A stretch of 64,000 nt of DNA from Methanosarcina sp. (GCF_028693135.1 NZ_JAQUVZ010000009.1:62001-126000), one strand, 5' to 3'; numbered from the stretch's first letter, positions 26,291 to 36,140 are shown. The notes: generated by a model from the letters alone, not told the origin. Program-made: numbers and translations.

Positions 26291-27262
26291 TTATTTCCCG
26301 ATAAGGCTGTTTGCAATCCTGTGGCAGTCGAACTGGATTGTGTTTCCAATTTTGATATTCCTGCCGCGGTAAGTAATATCTTTATCAAAGGTTTCATTGA
26401 CCGCCTGGATAAGGACGGATTTTCCTTCCTTATTGAGAGTCATGCCGTTTGGGATCTCATCAAAAAAACTCTCTGACACCTGTTTTTTTGAGAAAAGGTT
26501 GAAAACAGTCCTGTCAATATAGATGCGGTACATCTCAATTAGGTCAAACACAAAAGACTTTTTATTATAGTCATCAGTATGGTTAAAGCCGACATAAGGG
26601 TCAAGCCCGGCTATAATGCACGCCTTTTCAACCCTGGAATACAAAACTCCATATCCGTAATTCAAAAGGCAGTTGAATTCATCCTTTGCAGGGCTCCGGC
26701 TTCTGCCTGAAAACGTCCATTTATCTGGGAGAAGAAAACTCAAAGCTCCGAAATAATTGCGCGATGCCATTCCCTCAAGGCCCATGATTTTTCCCCGCAT
26801 TTCATCAAGTTTCCCCTCAAGGGCTTCAAGCTGGGCTTTCATATCTTCCATCCCAGAAATGTAATCATCAAGTTCGTCCTTCTGATCAGGCCGATTCTTT
26901 TTGAGGTCTTTCAAAAAAAGGATCTGGCCATCGACCTTCTGCTCAATCCAGCTTTTTGCAAGCCTGAACCCTTCCGGCTCTTCCGAAATTTCAAGCTGCC
27001 TTCTTCTGATGTATGTTGTGCTCCCGAGTTTTGAGTGCCAGACCCTGCCGTAAGGGTCTCCGAAATGGTCCAGAAAAACGATGTCGATATTGTTTTCCAC
27101 AGCAAATTTGATCGCATCTGTAGTTATGGTTGCAGATGTTGTAATCAGAATGCTGTCCACTTTTTTTTCTGAGACTTCGAAGACCTTATCATCAACTTTT
27201 ACAAGAAAACAGTTGTTCTGCTTTTTTAGAAATGAGCCGTGGGTGTTGATTACAAGCTGCAT
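26291..27262 (-). CDS. cas1: CRISPR integrase Cas1
   Basis: A 323-residue spacer integrase. The three metal-site positions are visible: Glu163 in GLEGMASRNYFG, His228 in VGFNHTDDY and the acidic pair Asp240/Glu243 in FDLIEMYR. The N-terminal beta domain (residues 1-85) is followed by a long charged coiled-coil-like segment at about 105-160. Length and motifs match the type I-B subgroup. The start overlaps the cas6 end by 13 bp, indicating co-translation. Confidence 0.96.
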   Translation of the reverse strand: MQLVINTHGSFLKKQNNCFLVKVDDKVFEVSEKKVDSILITTSATITTDAIKFAVENNIDIVFLDHFGDPYGRVWHSKLGSTTYIRRRQLEISEEPEGFRLAKSWIEQKVDGQILFLKDLKKNRPDQKDELDDYISGMEDMKAQLEALEGKLDEMRGKIMGLEGMASRNYFGALSFLLPDKWTFSGRSRSPAKDEFNCLLNYGYGVLYSRVEKACIIAGLDPYVGFNHTDDYNKKSFVFDLIEMYRIYIDRTVFNLFSKKQVSESFFDEIPNGMTLNKEGKSVLIQAVNETFDKDITYRGRNIKIGNTIQFDCHRIANSLIGK

Positions 27263-27918
27263 CGTTTCACCGTGCCAAAACCGCGAGATACGGATTTTCC
27301 AAGGCCGAAATAGTCCGGAATGAGGAAATTTACCATAAATTCCCCCTTGAAAGTGGCAATTTCTACCCCTTTCATTCTACCAGTACCAGGACGCAAATTT
27401 GTCTCGCATTTGATTTGTCCCGGAACAGTGTAGCCAAGGGACTTGGACATGGATAGAATGTTTCCTACCAGAGTTTTTCGGAGGAGTTCTTTTTGTTCGG
27501 TAAGATCCATCTTTTTGTATCTATCAGTGAAATTTTCCTGGTTGAGGGCAAACCAGGGAGTTTCGAAACTGTAGGTGTGGAATTTGTCGGAAAGGCCGAA
27601 CTCCTGTTCTTTAAAGGATACTTTTTTTTCCAGAATTTCATACGTGGATTCATCTAGCTTGATTTTGTCATATTTAGTGTAAATTTCCTGAAGGACTTCT
27701 ACACCCTCGTTTATTCCGAAAACTAAAGGAATGCCATTCAAAATTTTATATTGGACTAAAGGATACATGTAAATTACTTTATCGCAGTTATGCTGATGCA
27801 AAAGTACATATTCATTAAACCGAGTCGCGAAAAACCCTCGAAGTTTTGAGGCATTTGGTCCTACTTTTCGGTCAGGGACAAGAGTTAAAGTTAGCGTTTT
27901 GACTTTCATGTTAATCAC
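27250..27918 (-). CDS. cas6: crRNA-processing endoribonuclease Cas6
   Basis: A 222-residue RAMP-fold nuclease that cuts the array transcript within each repeat, leaving the 8-nt handle. The diagnostic Gly-rich loop GLGKSVSRGFGTVKR is at the C-terminus (about 206-219), and residues about 150-200 hold the second RRM-like half. The start used is GTG 27918, overlapping the cas3 stop by 8 bp; ATG at 27909, right after that stop, is an alternative (MKVKTLTLTLVP). A catalytic histidine cannot be assigned with certainty (candidates in LLHQHNCD). Its place between cas3 and cas1 differs from the common I-B order, where cas6 is first. Confidence 0.92.
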   Translation of the reverse strand: MINMKVKTLTLTLVPDRKVGPNASKLRGFFATRFNEYVLLHQHNCDKVIYMYPLVQYKILNGIPLVFGINEGVEVLQEIYTKYDKIKLDESTYEILEKKVSFKEQEFGLSDKFHTYSFETPWFALNQENFTDRYKKMDLTEQKELLRKTLVGNILSMSKSLGYTVPGQIKCETNLRPGTGRMKGVEIATFKGEFMVNFLIPDYFGLGKSVSRGFGTVKRCSL

Positions 27919-30346
27919 ACATCATGCTGGACTTTAATTCAAAGACAAAACCGGTGTCAGGATCATAATAATGTTTTATTTGTTCAAAAGGAATGTATCC
28001 AATATTGAGGTCCTCTGGCTCTTCACAGGAAAAGTCTTTTTTAGGTATGGAAATTATATATTCACTGAATTTTTTTCTGATCGCCAGAAATCTCTCTTTT
28101 CTCTCCAGAGGATTTTTAAGAGATTTTATTAAGATGTACTCTTTCCAGATTTCAACCGCCTCAACGTCAAGTTCAACAAACACATCTATTTTTTCATAGC
28201 CTGCTTTATCGTCTATTAGCCTGAAATCTGAAGTAAGAGTTTTGAATTTAAGCTCGTTTATGCATGATAGTAGCTCCTTTGATTCATCTTCACTTGAAGT
28301 ATCTTTAACTTTCCTGAAGTAGTTGTTATTTAATAAAAGCAAGTCTGCCTCATAAATTTCAGACGGGGATTCTTTCAATACCTCTTTTGTTTTGTCGATA
28401 AGAAAACTTGAATATATATATCGATGAAACTCTTTCCTTTCATCTTTCAGGACAACAATATTTACTTCTCCCCGATAACTTTTTGAAGAATTTCTGTTAC
28501 ATCGTCCTGACACCTGATTTATTGAATCAATAGTCGCAAAATCTCTGTAGACAATATCTACGTCTATATCCACTCCGGCTTCTATAAGCTGAGTACTAAC
28601 GATAATTTTTCTTTTTTCCGACTTTTCTTTAATTTCTTTAATTTTATTAAGTCTCACTTTTGGGACAATGTTGGTAGAAAGATAATAATAACTGCTATTT
28701 TCAAGTTCCAGGTCATTTAAATGCTTAAATATATCTAGAGAAGACTTAATTGTATTCAATACAAATAAGAAATCCTTTTCGGGATTCTCTTTAACTTTTG
28801 ATTCAATTATTTCCTTAAAATCATTAAGATTCATTGGATTCAGGTTTATTTCCAGCTTAACTCGATCAAATTCCCTGAAATACTTATCTTTATTATTAAC
28901 CAGCTCGAGAATTTCCTTTTTTTCAGGATCGAAAATAAGCGGTTGAGTTGCTGTCACAAAAATGAAATACGTATTAAAATATTCACCAAAACCCGAAATA
29001 AGCTGTTTTAACAGTAACCAGTACTTATGAGGAATTGACTGGACTTCATCAAGTATTACAATCGAATTTGCAATGGTGTGGAATTTCCTGAGTGAGCGAT
29101 TTTTATTAGATACAATTGTATGGAAAAACTGGACAAAAGTGGTAACGATTATTTCAGAGTTCCATCCCTCAATTAAAAATAGACTCTTAAGCCCTTCAAA
29201 TTCTTCGTCTTCTTGCGTTTTGTAAAAAATATCTGCAAGATGATGATGTTTAAGCAACACGTCTTCAGTAGGATTAGCCCTTTCAACTGTTTTAAAAACG
29301 TCTTCAAAAACATCATAGTTCTGATCTATTATGCTCAGAAAAGGTAGCGAATAAATAATTTTTGCCTTGATTCTTTTTTCCTCTCTTAATCTTGCTTTCA
29401 ATTTTAATGCAAATGAAAGCGATGTGAGAGTTTTCCCTGAACCTGTAGGAACGCTTATTGAATATATTTTGTTATCAAGGTCAAGCTTCTCAATACTTTC
29501 TGTGACTTCCTTGTAGATCTCATTACGTACCTTATTGATTGTATTTTCATTACTCTGGAAGCCCTTCTCTACCTTATACTTATCCACAAGTTCAGATGAA
29601 ATATCGATTTCACTGAAAACATCAATAGAAGAAGCATCAATCTTATCAGAGTTAATGAGAATTGAATAAAGAGTTAATGTAATTAAATAATAGCCTGTAA
29701 ATTGCTCTTCCTTGAGCAATTTTACGAATTTTCTTCGATTTTTTAAAATCTCGCCAGCAATGGAACGATATTCATTACAAAAAGTGTCGATGTCAAAAGA
29801 AATATCATAACCATCTAGTAACTGCTCATAGACTGTTTTCAACTCGCTTATTTCGAGCGATTTTATTTGAAGATCGATAACTTCAAGGGTATCTTCATTT
29901 ACCAATTCTCGAATTTCATCTTCAGCATTTTTTAAGTTCCCATGATGCCGTTTTACAATAAGATATCCTATGGTGGGAATTAATCTCAGACTGTTGTCAT
30001 TATTTAATGAGTTTACATATTTTTCTAATATATAGTAGGTAAAAATAGCTGAAATAAGGCCATGATGATATTCTTTTTTATTTTTTAAGCCCCTTTGTAT
30101 GGCAGGATCTGTCTCAAAAAGATACCTTTGAAAGTACTTTGTACCCTTCCCAAAATCATGACAGATCCCTATAAGAAATGCTATTTTAGAAAAGGTATTT
30201 TCATCGATCCCAAACTTTTCTAGAGATAAGATTTTCTCCCTACTGGTCAAGATAGATTTGTTTCCTACATTGGATAAGTGTCTAAATAGTATTTTATCGG
30301 GATGGGAATGAAGATGGAAATCACATGAAGACAATTCCTTCTCCAT
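27911..30346 (-). CDS. cas3: CRISPR helicase-nuclease Cas3 (HD + helicase)
   Basis: About 811 residues. An N-terminal HD nuclease (HD in IGICHDFGKG near residues 63-64, HHG near 96, RHHGN near 135) is fused to a superfamily 2 helicase: Walker A VPTGSGKT around 300-307, the Walker B/DExH-like LDEVQ around 432-436, and the motif V/VI region QLIEAGVDIDVDIVYRD then QVSGRCNRN. Cas3 is recruited by Cascade to degrade the displaced target strand. ATG at 30346 is preferred over the upstream TTG because a GGAGG site lies 7 bases before it. The cas5 gene overlaps the start by about 26 bp. Confidence 0.96.
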   Translation of the reverse strand: MEKELSSCDFHLHSHPDKILFRHLSNVGNKSILTSREKILSLEKFGIDENTFSKIAFLIGICHDFGKGTKYFQRYLFETDPAIQRGLKNKKEYHHGLISAIFTYYILEKYVNSLNNDNSLRLIPTIGYLIVKRHHGNLKNAEDEIRELVNEDTLEVIDLQIKSLEISELKTVYEQLLDGYDISFDIDTFCNEYRSIAGEILKNRRKFVKLLKEEQFTGYYLITLTLYSILINSDKIDASSIDVFSEIDISSELVDKYKVEKGFQSNENTINKVRNEIYKEVTESIEKLDLDNKIYSISVPTGSGKTLTSLSFALKLKARLREEKRIKAKIIYSLPFLSIIDQNYDVFEDVFKTVERANPTEDVLLKHHHLADIFYKTQEDEEFEGLKSLFLIEGWNSEIIVTTFVQFFHTIVSNKNRSLRKFHTIANSIVILDEVQSIPHKYWLLLKQLISGFGEYFNTYFIFVTATQPLIFDPEKKEILELVNNKDKYFREFDRVKLEINLNPMNLNDFKEIIESKVKENPEKDFLFVLNTIKSSLDIFKHLNDLELENSSYYYLSTNIVPKVRLNKIKEIKEKSEKRKIIVSTQLIEAGVDIDVDIVYRDFATIDSINQVSGRCNRNSSKSYRGEVNIVVLKDERKEFHRYIYSSFLIDKTKEVLKESPSEIYEADLLLLNNNYFRKVKDTSSEDESKELLSCINELKFKTLTSDFRLIDDKAGYEKIDVFVELDVEAVEIWKEYILIKSLKNPLERKERFLAIRKKFSEYIISIPKKDFSCEEPEDLNIGYIPFEQIKHYYDPDTGFVFELKSSMMCD

Positions 30347-31022
30347 TCTCAAGCCTCCAGAGATTATTTACATTCGCAACAATACTTTTTCCATTTTTTT
30401 CAAACAAAACTTTGCCGTATTCTGTAACTTCTCTATTGGGAAGCATTTCTATCGGAATAGTCTCTGAGAAATACTCTTTTCCTTCTTCGAAATGGATTTT
30501 TAGGAGCTTTTTTTCGGGGATTACAGAATAGATTTCCCTCTCAGAATCTGAAATTTCACTGACAGCCTCCATTTCCCCTATGAATTCATAATTGGCAATG
30601 TGTTCACTTAGACCAAGGCACAGAGTATACACCGACTTGTGTTCTTTTAACATAGAATAAAGTTTGTTATATACTTCTTCCGAGGAATGAGAAAAATAAA
30701 TCCTGTATTTTACATCTTTTAATACCTCGAATCTGATCTGGGTTCTGGTCTTTATTCTGCTCATCATAGGAGCAATTTTGGTGTCGATCAAATTCTCTGC
30801 AATTCTGGTCTTTTTGATAGGACAGCATATTTTTACTGCAATATTTGCATCTTCTTTAGAGAAATAATTCAGGTATTCATCTTTTCCAAGCCCTTCTATT
30901 GCACCAATCATTCCAGCAATGGCTGTTCGAGGAGGAATGGAATACGTAAGGGGAGAAGTTGTAGTATAGTGTTTTCGGAAATGCCCAAATTCTCCCCATA
31001 CATCGAAAACTAATACTTTCAT
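30321..31022 (-). CDS. cas5: Cascade subunit Cas5 (I-B)
   Basis: A 233-residue RAMP protein that binds the crRNA 5' handle in Cascade. The N-terminus is typical of Cas5: FDVWGEFGHFRKHYTTTSPL, then SIPPRTAIAGMIGAI. Length matches Cas5h/Cas5b. The gene is 9 bp after cas7 and overlaps cas3, consistent with one transcript encoding Cascade. Confidence 0.93.
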   Translation of the reverse strand: MKVLVFDVWGEFGHFRKHYTTTSPLTYSIPPRTAIAGMIGAIEGLGKDEYLNYFSKEDANIAVKICCPIKKTRIAENLIDTKIAPMMSRIKTRTQIRFEVLKDVKYRIYFSHSSEEVYNKLYSMLKEHKSVYTLCLGLSEHIANYEFIGEMEAVSEISDSEREIYSVIPEKKLLKIHFEEGKEYFSETIPIEMLPNREVTEYGKVLFEKNGKSIVANVNNLWRLENGEGIVFM

Positions 31023-31031
31023 GTTCTTAAC

Positions 31032-32042
31032 TCACATTGATAATTGTTCAGTGCCGATCCCTGCTTCATTAAGACACTTCTCGAAGTCCGTCTCTTCTCC
31101 GCCATATATGAATACAAGAGACCCGTCCAGACATAACTGGATATTTTCGATCTTGTCTTTGTTTTTAGCCAGTATTTCAACCAGCCTCTGAACATCAATC
31201 TTCACCTGTGAGATGTCCCTAATTTCTTCATCAATCAGATCAGATTTTAGAGTGAAAAGGTTGTTCAGGTCTCCAATGTGATAATTTCCCTCTTTGTAGT
31301 TTACTTTCAACAAGAGACGGGGAACCTGTCCTACTTTTGACCTGGAAATCAGATTCTTAGTTCCATTCCACATTCCATCAAGAAGCAGATCTACATCTTC
31401 CTCAGAAAGTTTTGTATCCTTTGCCGCATTTTCATTAATAATTCCATAAAAACTTATCAAAGAATAGGGCAAGAAATCTTCTTCTCGGAAGGTTTTCTGG
31501 CTGGCTCCTTCCTTGGATGCAAATGCTCCAGTTCCCCTAAAATGTTTCATGAACACTTTGTGCATTGATCTTCCAATCTTAAATTGTACAGGACCGGTAT
31601 GGGTTATTGAACCCGTTTTCTCTTTTTCTTTTTCTTTTTCTTTTTCTTTCTCTTTTTTGTTTTGGACTTTAAGTTCAAGAGGCACAGTGCAACCAAAAAG
31701 ACGAACGTCGATACATTTATTTAAAATATTTTCATCGATGTTCTTTTTCCCTGTTTCAAAAGCATCGAGAGGCTCTTTAGTCGTTAAAAAATCTCTAGCT
31801 CTCAGTTTTGCATCTTGGATGTCTCCCTTCTCGTCTGAAATTTCTCTCACAAAAATTTCTTCATTTCTAAACTTATTGAGATAATCCCTAATGGTTCTCT
31901 TGAGTCTAACATCCGTTACGAGGTTTATCCCTGTCTCTTCATCAATCCTTGGTTTGTTTTCATCAAGTGGGTCTCCATTTGGATTCCCATCTTTCAGATC
32001 ATACAAAAATACAATTTCAGATCTTCTGTTTACGTCAGTCAT
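31032..32042 (-). CDS. cas7: Cascade backbone subunit Cas7 (Csh2 type)
   Basis: A 336-residue RAMP protein forming the helical backbone on the crRNA spacer. The Csh2/Cst2-like start EIVFLYDLKDGNPNGDP...DEETG and LVTDVRLKRTIRDYL are clear, as is the later GPVQFKIGRSMHKV. A run of alternating Lys-Glu (about residues 137-148), encoded by a 6-bp satellite, lies between the LFGCTVPLELKVQNK strand and the GSITHTGPVQF strand, probably in a surface loop. Its start overlaps the cas8b stop by four bases (ATGA). Confidence 0.95.
   Translation of the reverse strand: MTDVNRRSEIVFLYDLKDGNPNGDPLDENKPRIDEETGINLVTDVRLKRTIRDYLNKFRNEEIFVREISDEKGDIQDAKLRARDFLTTKEPLDAFETGKKNIDENILNKCIDVRLFGCTVPLELKVQNKKEKEKEKEKEKEKTGSITHTGPVQFKIGRSMHKVFMKHFRGTGAFASKEGASQKTFREEDFLPYSLISFYGIINENAAKDTKLSEEDVDLLLDGMWNGTKNLISRSKVGQVPRLLLKVNYKEGNYHIGDLNNLFTLKSDLIDEEIRDISQVKIDVQRLVEILAKNKDKIENIQLCLDGSLVFIYGGEETDFEKCLNEAGIGTEQLSM
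31618..31660. repeat. 6-bp satellite inside cas7
   Basis: TTTTTC is repeated about six times, encoding a Lys-Glu run in Cas7. The unit preserves frame, so loop length can vary between strains. Confidence 0.9.
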
Positions 32043-33904
32043 TTTTTTACCTCCATCTCAGATTTAGGTGACTTTAAAAGGTTTGACATATTCATACCTA
32101 AAACAAAATAAAAACTGATTTCATCGTTTGGCATTTTCCAATTAGTGCCTGATTGAATCATGTATTTAGATATCAGATTTTCGAGTTCTTTATAATAATT
32201 TGAATCATACTCTTCTAGTTTATTTATGATTTCAGGGAAGATCCTTTTCACATGACGCTCATCAAGATTCAGGCCTCGAAGTTTAGTTCTGAAAGGAGTG
32301 CTTCCACGCTGGTATTTTTGAATATTTAGTAGATACTGGACCAGTGTCCCTTCTAAAAAAATAGCCTTCTTTGCATCGGTATTGAAAAAATTATAAAATT
32401 CCGAAAAGATAACATTTGTCCGTTCCTCGTAACCACTGTTTTCCTTTGGTGCTATATCACTTAATAAAACCGATAAATTCTTAGAATTCACACATTTACC
32501 TCCATTATAATTTCCAAGCAAATGCAGCTGACTTAAGAAATCTAACATTTGAAACCCTTGAAATAGTGAATACCTAATGGGATTTTCCTTCCTGAAATCT
32601 TTTCTAATATGCTGCATTATATACTTTAATAAAAAATTGTAATCAATTGATGTTCCCGTAAATATCCCATTTATTACTTCTAAAAAATATTTGTTCGTGT
32701 TCGGGTCATCTGGAGTATTCGGGAAAAAACACCTTACATTACCTAATGTAAATTGAATTGATTTTGTTTCAGTATCATTAGAGAAATAGTTACTGAATAT
32801 TTGCCTCTTGTCAACGATTTCTTTGGATTTGAAAAGTTCTCTTAGCCTTGAAGGAAGTACATCCTCTATATACAAAAGAATGCGATACGCAGAATTGGAT
32901 TTTTCATAAAATTGAATATTAAAATTAAGATAATCGTCCTTTTCACTTAGAATGTTAAGGATATCTATTTCATTAGCCTGCAAGAAATTTTGATATCCCT
33001 CGTTAAAAGCAAATTTTTTCTCATTGAAATTCTCAAAAACGTCAAAAATATCTTCGTTTGCATTCTTAGTAAGTAACTTGGGGATAAGGAGAAAATTGAA
33101 TCCATAAAAACCAAAAGACATGTATTTCTCAATGTATTCTTTTCCTGCTGTGATTTTCAAGGCGCATTCAAGGCAAACAGGATTGTTTCTCCATGCCTTA
33201 CTCTGGTCAAAACCCCCGCTAACAAACCCTCGTTTATCTACGGTATAAAATTCATAAGGTGTAACGAAACCATAAACTTCTTTATGTGTTTTGCAAACAG
33301 AACATACTTTATCATCCTCTTTAGAGACAATATCATATTTGCTGTAAAATTTAGAAGCCCCATTATTTTTAAGGATTTTTCGAAATACCTCAAAATCTCC
33401 GACATATCTGATGAAGCCATTTTCTTCAAGAACTAAGGTTAATATCGAATTTTCCTTTGCATCTATTGAGTTTACTTTAGGTTCAAGCTCCGAAAGTATT
33501 ATCTCTTCATTTTCTTTTATACACTTTCCAAGAAGCTCCAAAAATTGTACTTCTTCACCATCCAATATGGGCTTTGCTTCTTTCAAAGGCTTTGAGAACC
33601 AACCTATGATCTTGTTAGAAAAAGTTTTTTTGATTTCTGTGACTCTTGCAGTAGGAGTGATGTCTGGACCATTAGATGACCCTCTCTTGTAGAGATATTT
33701 TGCAATTTTCTCTTTTGAATACTCCTGATGCTCAATTCCTTTAAACTCAAAATGATCTTGGCTGGACGCAAACTTGATGCAGAATACATGCTTATAAGTT
33801 TCATTGCTTGCAGGATTCTCAACTAAGATTGATACGAAATCGTTTAGATCTTTATTTTCTTTTTCGAGTGTATACTCACCAATTTCTTTTATCGCTTCGA
33901 TCAC
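32039..33904 (-). CDS. cas8b: Cascade large subunit Cas8b (Csh1 type)
   Basis: A 621-residue large subunit expected to recognise the PAM and recruit Cas3. A zinc-finger-like four-cysteine site is visible: Cys201/Cys204 (VCSVCK) and Cys244/Cys247 (PVCLECA), typical of the Csh1/TM1802 family. The C-terminal third is helical and replaces a separate small subunit in some I-B systems. It starts at GTG 33904, with a GAGGGTG site 8 bases upstream. First gene of the cas operon, facing csa3 across a 223-bp shared promoter region. Confidence 0.92.
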   Translation of the reverse strand: MIEAIKEIGEYTLEKENKDLNDFVSILVENPASNETYKHVFCIKFASSQDHFEFKGIEHQEYSKEKIAKYLYKRGSSNGPDITPTARVTEIKKTFSNKIIGWFSKPLKEAKPILDGEEVQFLELLGKCIKENEEIILSELEPKVNSIDAKENSILTLVLEENGFIRYVGDFEVFRKILKNNGASKFYSKYDIVSKEDDKVCSVCKTHKEVYGFVTPYEFYTVDKRGFVSGGFDQSKAWRNNPVCLECALKITAGKEYIEKYMSFGFYGFNFLLIPKLLTKNANEDIFDVFENFNEKKFAFNEGYQNFLQANEIDILNILSEKDDYLNFNIQFYEKSNSAYRILLYIEDVLPSRLRELFKSKEIVDKRQIFSNYFSNDTETKSIQFTLGNVRCFFPNTPDDPNTNKYFLEVINGIFTGTSIDYNFLLKYIMQHIRKDFRKENPIRYSLFQGFQMLDFLSQLHLLGNYNGGKCVNSKNLSVLLSDIAPKENSGYEERTNVIFSEFYNFFNTDAKKAIFLEGTLVQYLLNIQKYQRGSTPFRTKLRGLNLDERHVKRIFPEIINKLEEYDSNYYKELENLISKYMIQSGTNWKMPNDEISFYFVLGMNMSNLLKSPKSEMEVKK

Positions 33905-34127
33905 AGAAATTACACCCTCATAAAATAATCTAATAGATAATGAAATTAATTCATTAAATCAGTTTCTTTTTTCAAATTCAACCCTGAACTTGTACACCCT
34001 AAACATTCATTAGTTATATTGTATATATACGTTTCTAAATTTAATTATATTAATCAACATATTATGTAAACTAACCTATACCTCACATCGGAAAACATAT
34101 AACCGAACCAAACAATACAATCATTTA
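33905..34127. promoter_or_regulatory. Divergent promoter region cas operon / csa3
   Basis: AT-rich 223 bp. For csa3 (plus), ACATATAA at 34095-34102 lies 26-33 bp before the ATG and no ribosome site exists, so the mRNA should be leaderless or nearly so. For the cas operon (minus), a TA-rich stretch lies at about 33925-33945 with the GAGGGTG ribosome site. A Csa3 protein would be expected to bind here. Confidence 0.5.
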
Positions 34128-34730
34128 ATGCCAAAACTCACACTTATCTCCACAATCTACGCTCTTGAACCTGTAATTATCTGTGTGACCCGGCTTTCCC
34201 CTTCGAAAATTATACTGCTGTCAGAGGAAGGGGCGGGTGATAAGAAGTTGCAATCCGAGGAAATGATTGAGAAGACCTTTAAAAACGCGCTTGAAGTTGA
34301 GAAAAAATATACCTCTCTTTATGATACCGTCCGCGTAGCAAAAGATGTTGCCGAGCTGATTGAAAAGGAACACGATAGAGGCAACCAGGTCATTGTCAAT
34401 GTTTCGGGTGGGCGGAAGCCGCAGGCTTTTGGAGCGCTTTTCGGGGCATATGCCAGGAACGATATGGTACAGAGAATTGTATATGTGACCGAGGAAGACA
34501 GTATGATGATTGATTTTCCGGTGCTGAGCTTCAACCTCTCGGAAACAAAGAAACTGATACTTGAAGAGATCCAGAAAGGGGTTTCTGCTGTCACTCAGAT
34601 TGCGGCAACTGCCGGGATTTCTAAGGGTATGACTTACAACCACTTAAGGGAGCTAAAATCAATGGGGTATATTGCAGACGGGGACAATGGGTACATAATA
34701 ACTGATGCAGGAAAAATTGCCTCTATTTAA
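34128..34730 (+). CDS. csa3: Csa3-type CRISPR locus regulator (CARF + winged helix)
   Basis: A 200-residue regulator. Residues 1-135 form a CARF-like Rossmann domain: the strand-loop MPKLTLISTIYALEPVI at the start and the ligand-loop region QVIVNVSGGRKPQAFGALFGAYA. Residues about 140-200 form a winged helix (VTQIAATAGISKGMTYNHLRELKSMGYI). Csa3 proteins control cas and array transcription in archaea and may respond to a cyclic oligonucleotide. It is divergent from the cas operon, the expected place for such a regulator. No type III effector genes are in the window to make such a ligand. Confidence 0.88.
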   Translation: MPKLTLISTIYALEPVIICVTRLSPSKIILLSEEGAGDKKLQSEEMIEKTFKNALEVEKKYTSLYDTVRVAKDVAELIEKEHDRGNQVIVNVSGGRKPQAFGALFGAYARNDMVQRIVYVTEEDSMMIDFPVLSFNLSETKKLILEEIQKGVSAVTQIAATAGISKGMTYNHLRELKSMGYIADGDNGYIITDAGKIASI

Positions 34731-35336
34731 CCGCCTGGACAAAATACAGGAAATCAAAACCTTGAGGGGTTTGAGAAAACAAAGCTATTTTCATCTATCT
34801 TCTCTTTCCCCTCATTTAAGAGTTTTATATTTCCACATTATCACATTTAATCACACCCAATAAAAATAAAGAGTCACATACTCATTACATCATCGAGGGA
34901 AGCATAGAAAAGATAGATACGAAATAAACTTTCTCATCAGAACTTCAGAAATATTAAGTCCTTCTCATTACTGAGCAAATAGAACAAAATACTTGTGAAG
35001 ACATTTAATTAATTGGCAGACAGACAAAGATTGAATCAATGGATCCGCCCGCAAACCAGACTGCTGGCAAAATATATGGGAACAAAAAAACAAGAGAATA
35101 TGGGGAGAAAGGAGTTAAAAGATGCAGTATGGGGGTACTGCATCGGAAAAACTCCCTGCTCCCTTAAATTTTTTTAACCTGCGATCTGCCCTTCTCTTAG
35201 TCGCCCTTCTCTCAGTCGCCCTTCTCTCAGTCTGCCCTTCTCTCAGTCTACCCTTCTTTTCCTGTTTCCCCACTTTTGATATTTCCACAGCTTGACTTCC
35301 ATAGCTTATTTTTTCCGCAGATTATTTTTCTGCAGC
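34731..35336. other. Gene-free region between csa3 and the AlkD-like gene
   Basis: AT-rich 600 bp without gene. Its only structure is the 15-16-bp tandem repeat at 35188-35249. Confidence 0.5.
35188..35249. repeat. 15-16-bp tandem repeat, four copies
   Basis: GCCCTTCTCTCAGTC-type units start at 35188, 35203, 35218 and 35234, followed by a decayed fifth. Non-coding; it lies beyond the stop of the AlkD-like gene. Confidence 0.9.
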
Positions 35337-36056
35337 TTATTTTTCCATAGCCTTAGCCCGGAGATCTTCAGGGAATTTTTCGATTGCGTACCTGAGGGAG
35401 GTCCTGGGCATTTCTTTTTTGTTTTTCATGACGTAATCGAAGACTTCTTGCAGGTGGGATTTGCTGGCTTCTTTCAGCATCCAGCCGTAGCCTTTCCGGA
35501 CGAGGTCGTCTTTATCTGTGAGGAGAAGGTCTGAGATTTCGAAGATATCTGGCAGGAAAAGGCCTTTTCTTGCAGGCAGGATGAGGGTTACGGCTGACGC
35601 CCGCCTGAGCCAGCGGTTGTCCGATTGGGTCCAGAGCTTGAGGTTTTCAATGTAAGAGGGGAATTTTTCGATAAAAGAGCCAACCGCGTGGTTGCAGAGA
35701 GTGTCGCACTTCGCCCAGTTGTTTACGTAGTTTTCGACCCAGTGCTCAAAAACGAAGAAATCGGCTTCGGTGTATTCGGCTCTTACATCGTATGCCCATT
35801 CGAAGGCGATATAGGCTTCCTCGCAGTAGTCCGACTGCAGGAGGTCTTCACACAGGAGAAATATATTTATTTTGTCCGCCTGTCCTGCCTGCTTCAGCTC
35901 CTTAAAATAGTCCTTTGCAATTTTACCAGCAGTAGAAGACTTTACCCCGTAGCACTTCACCGCTTCTTTAAAAAAACGGGAACTACTGTTTTTTGTTTTT
36001 TCGTCCACGTTTTCGATTAAGTCCTTTCTGACCCTGGATACAACATCGGTTTGCAC
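35337..36056 (-). CDS. AlkD-like DNA alkylation repair protein (HEAT repeats)
   Basis: A 239-residue all-helical HEAT-like protein of the DNA alkylation repair (AlkC/AlkD) superfamily, which removes or binds alkylated bases. Helical repeats recur every ~35-40 residues. Family features are VENYVNNWAKCDTLCNHAVG (centre), LKLWTQSDNRWLRRASAVTLILPARKG and LVRKGYGWMLKEASK near the C-terminus. Length is normal. It stands alone. Whether it has glycosylase activity cannot be told without the catalytic Asp assignment (candidate in KCDTLC). Confidence 0.85.
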   Translation of the reverse strand: MQTDVVSRVRKDLIENVDEKTKNSSSRFFKEAVKCYGVKSSTAGKIAKDYFKELKQAGQADKINIFLLCEDLLQSDYCEEAYIAFEWAYDVRAEYTEADFFVFEHWVENYVNNWAKCDTLCNHAVGSFIEKFPSYIENLKLWTQSDNRWLRRASAVTLILPARKGLFLPDIFEISDLLLTDKDDLVRKGYGWMLKEASKSHLQEVFDYVMKNKKEMPRTSLRYAIEKFPEDLRAKAMEK

Positions 36057-36140
36057 AGTTTTTTATTTAATCAAAGGTGTTACTTATATCTTGTTTTTCA
36101 GGTGCGAAATTTCATTTCTGAAAATGGTCAGGTATGAGAA

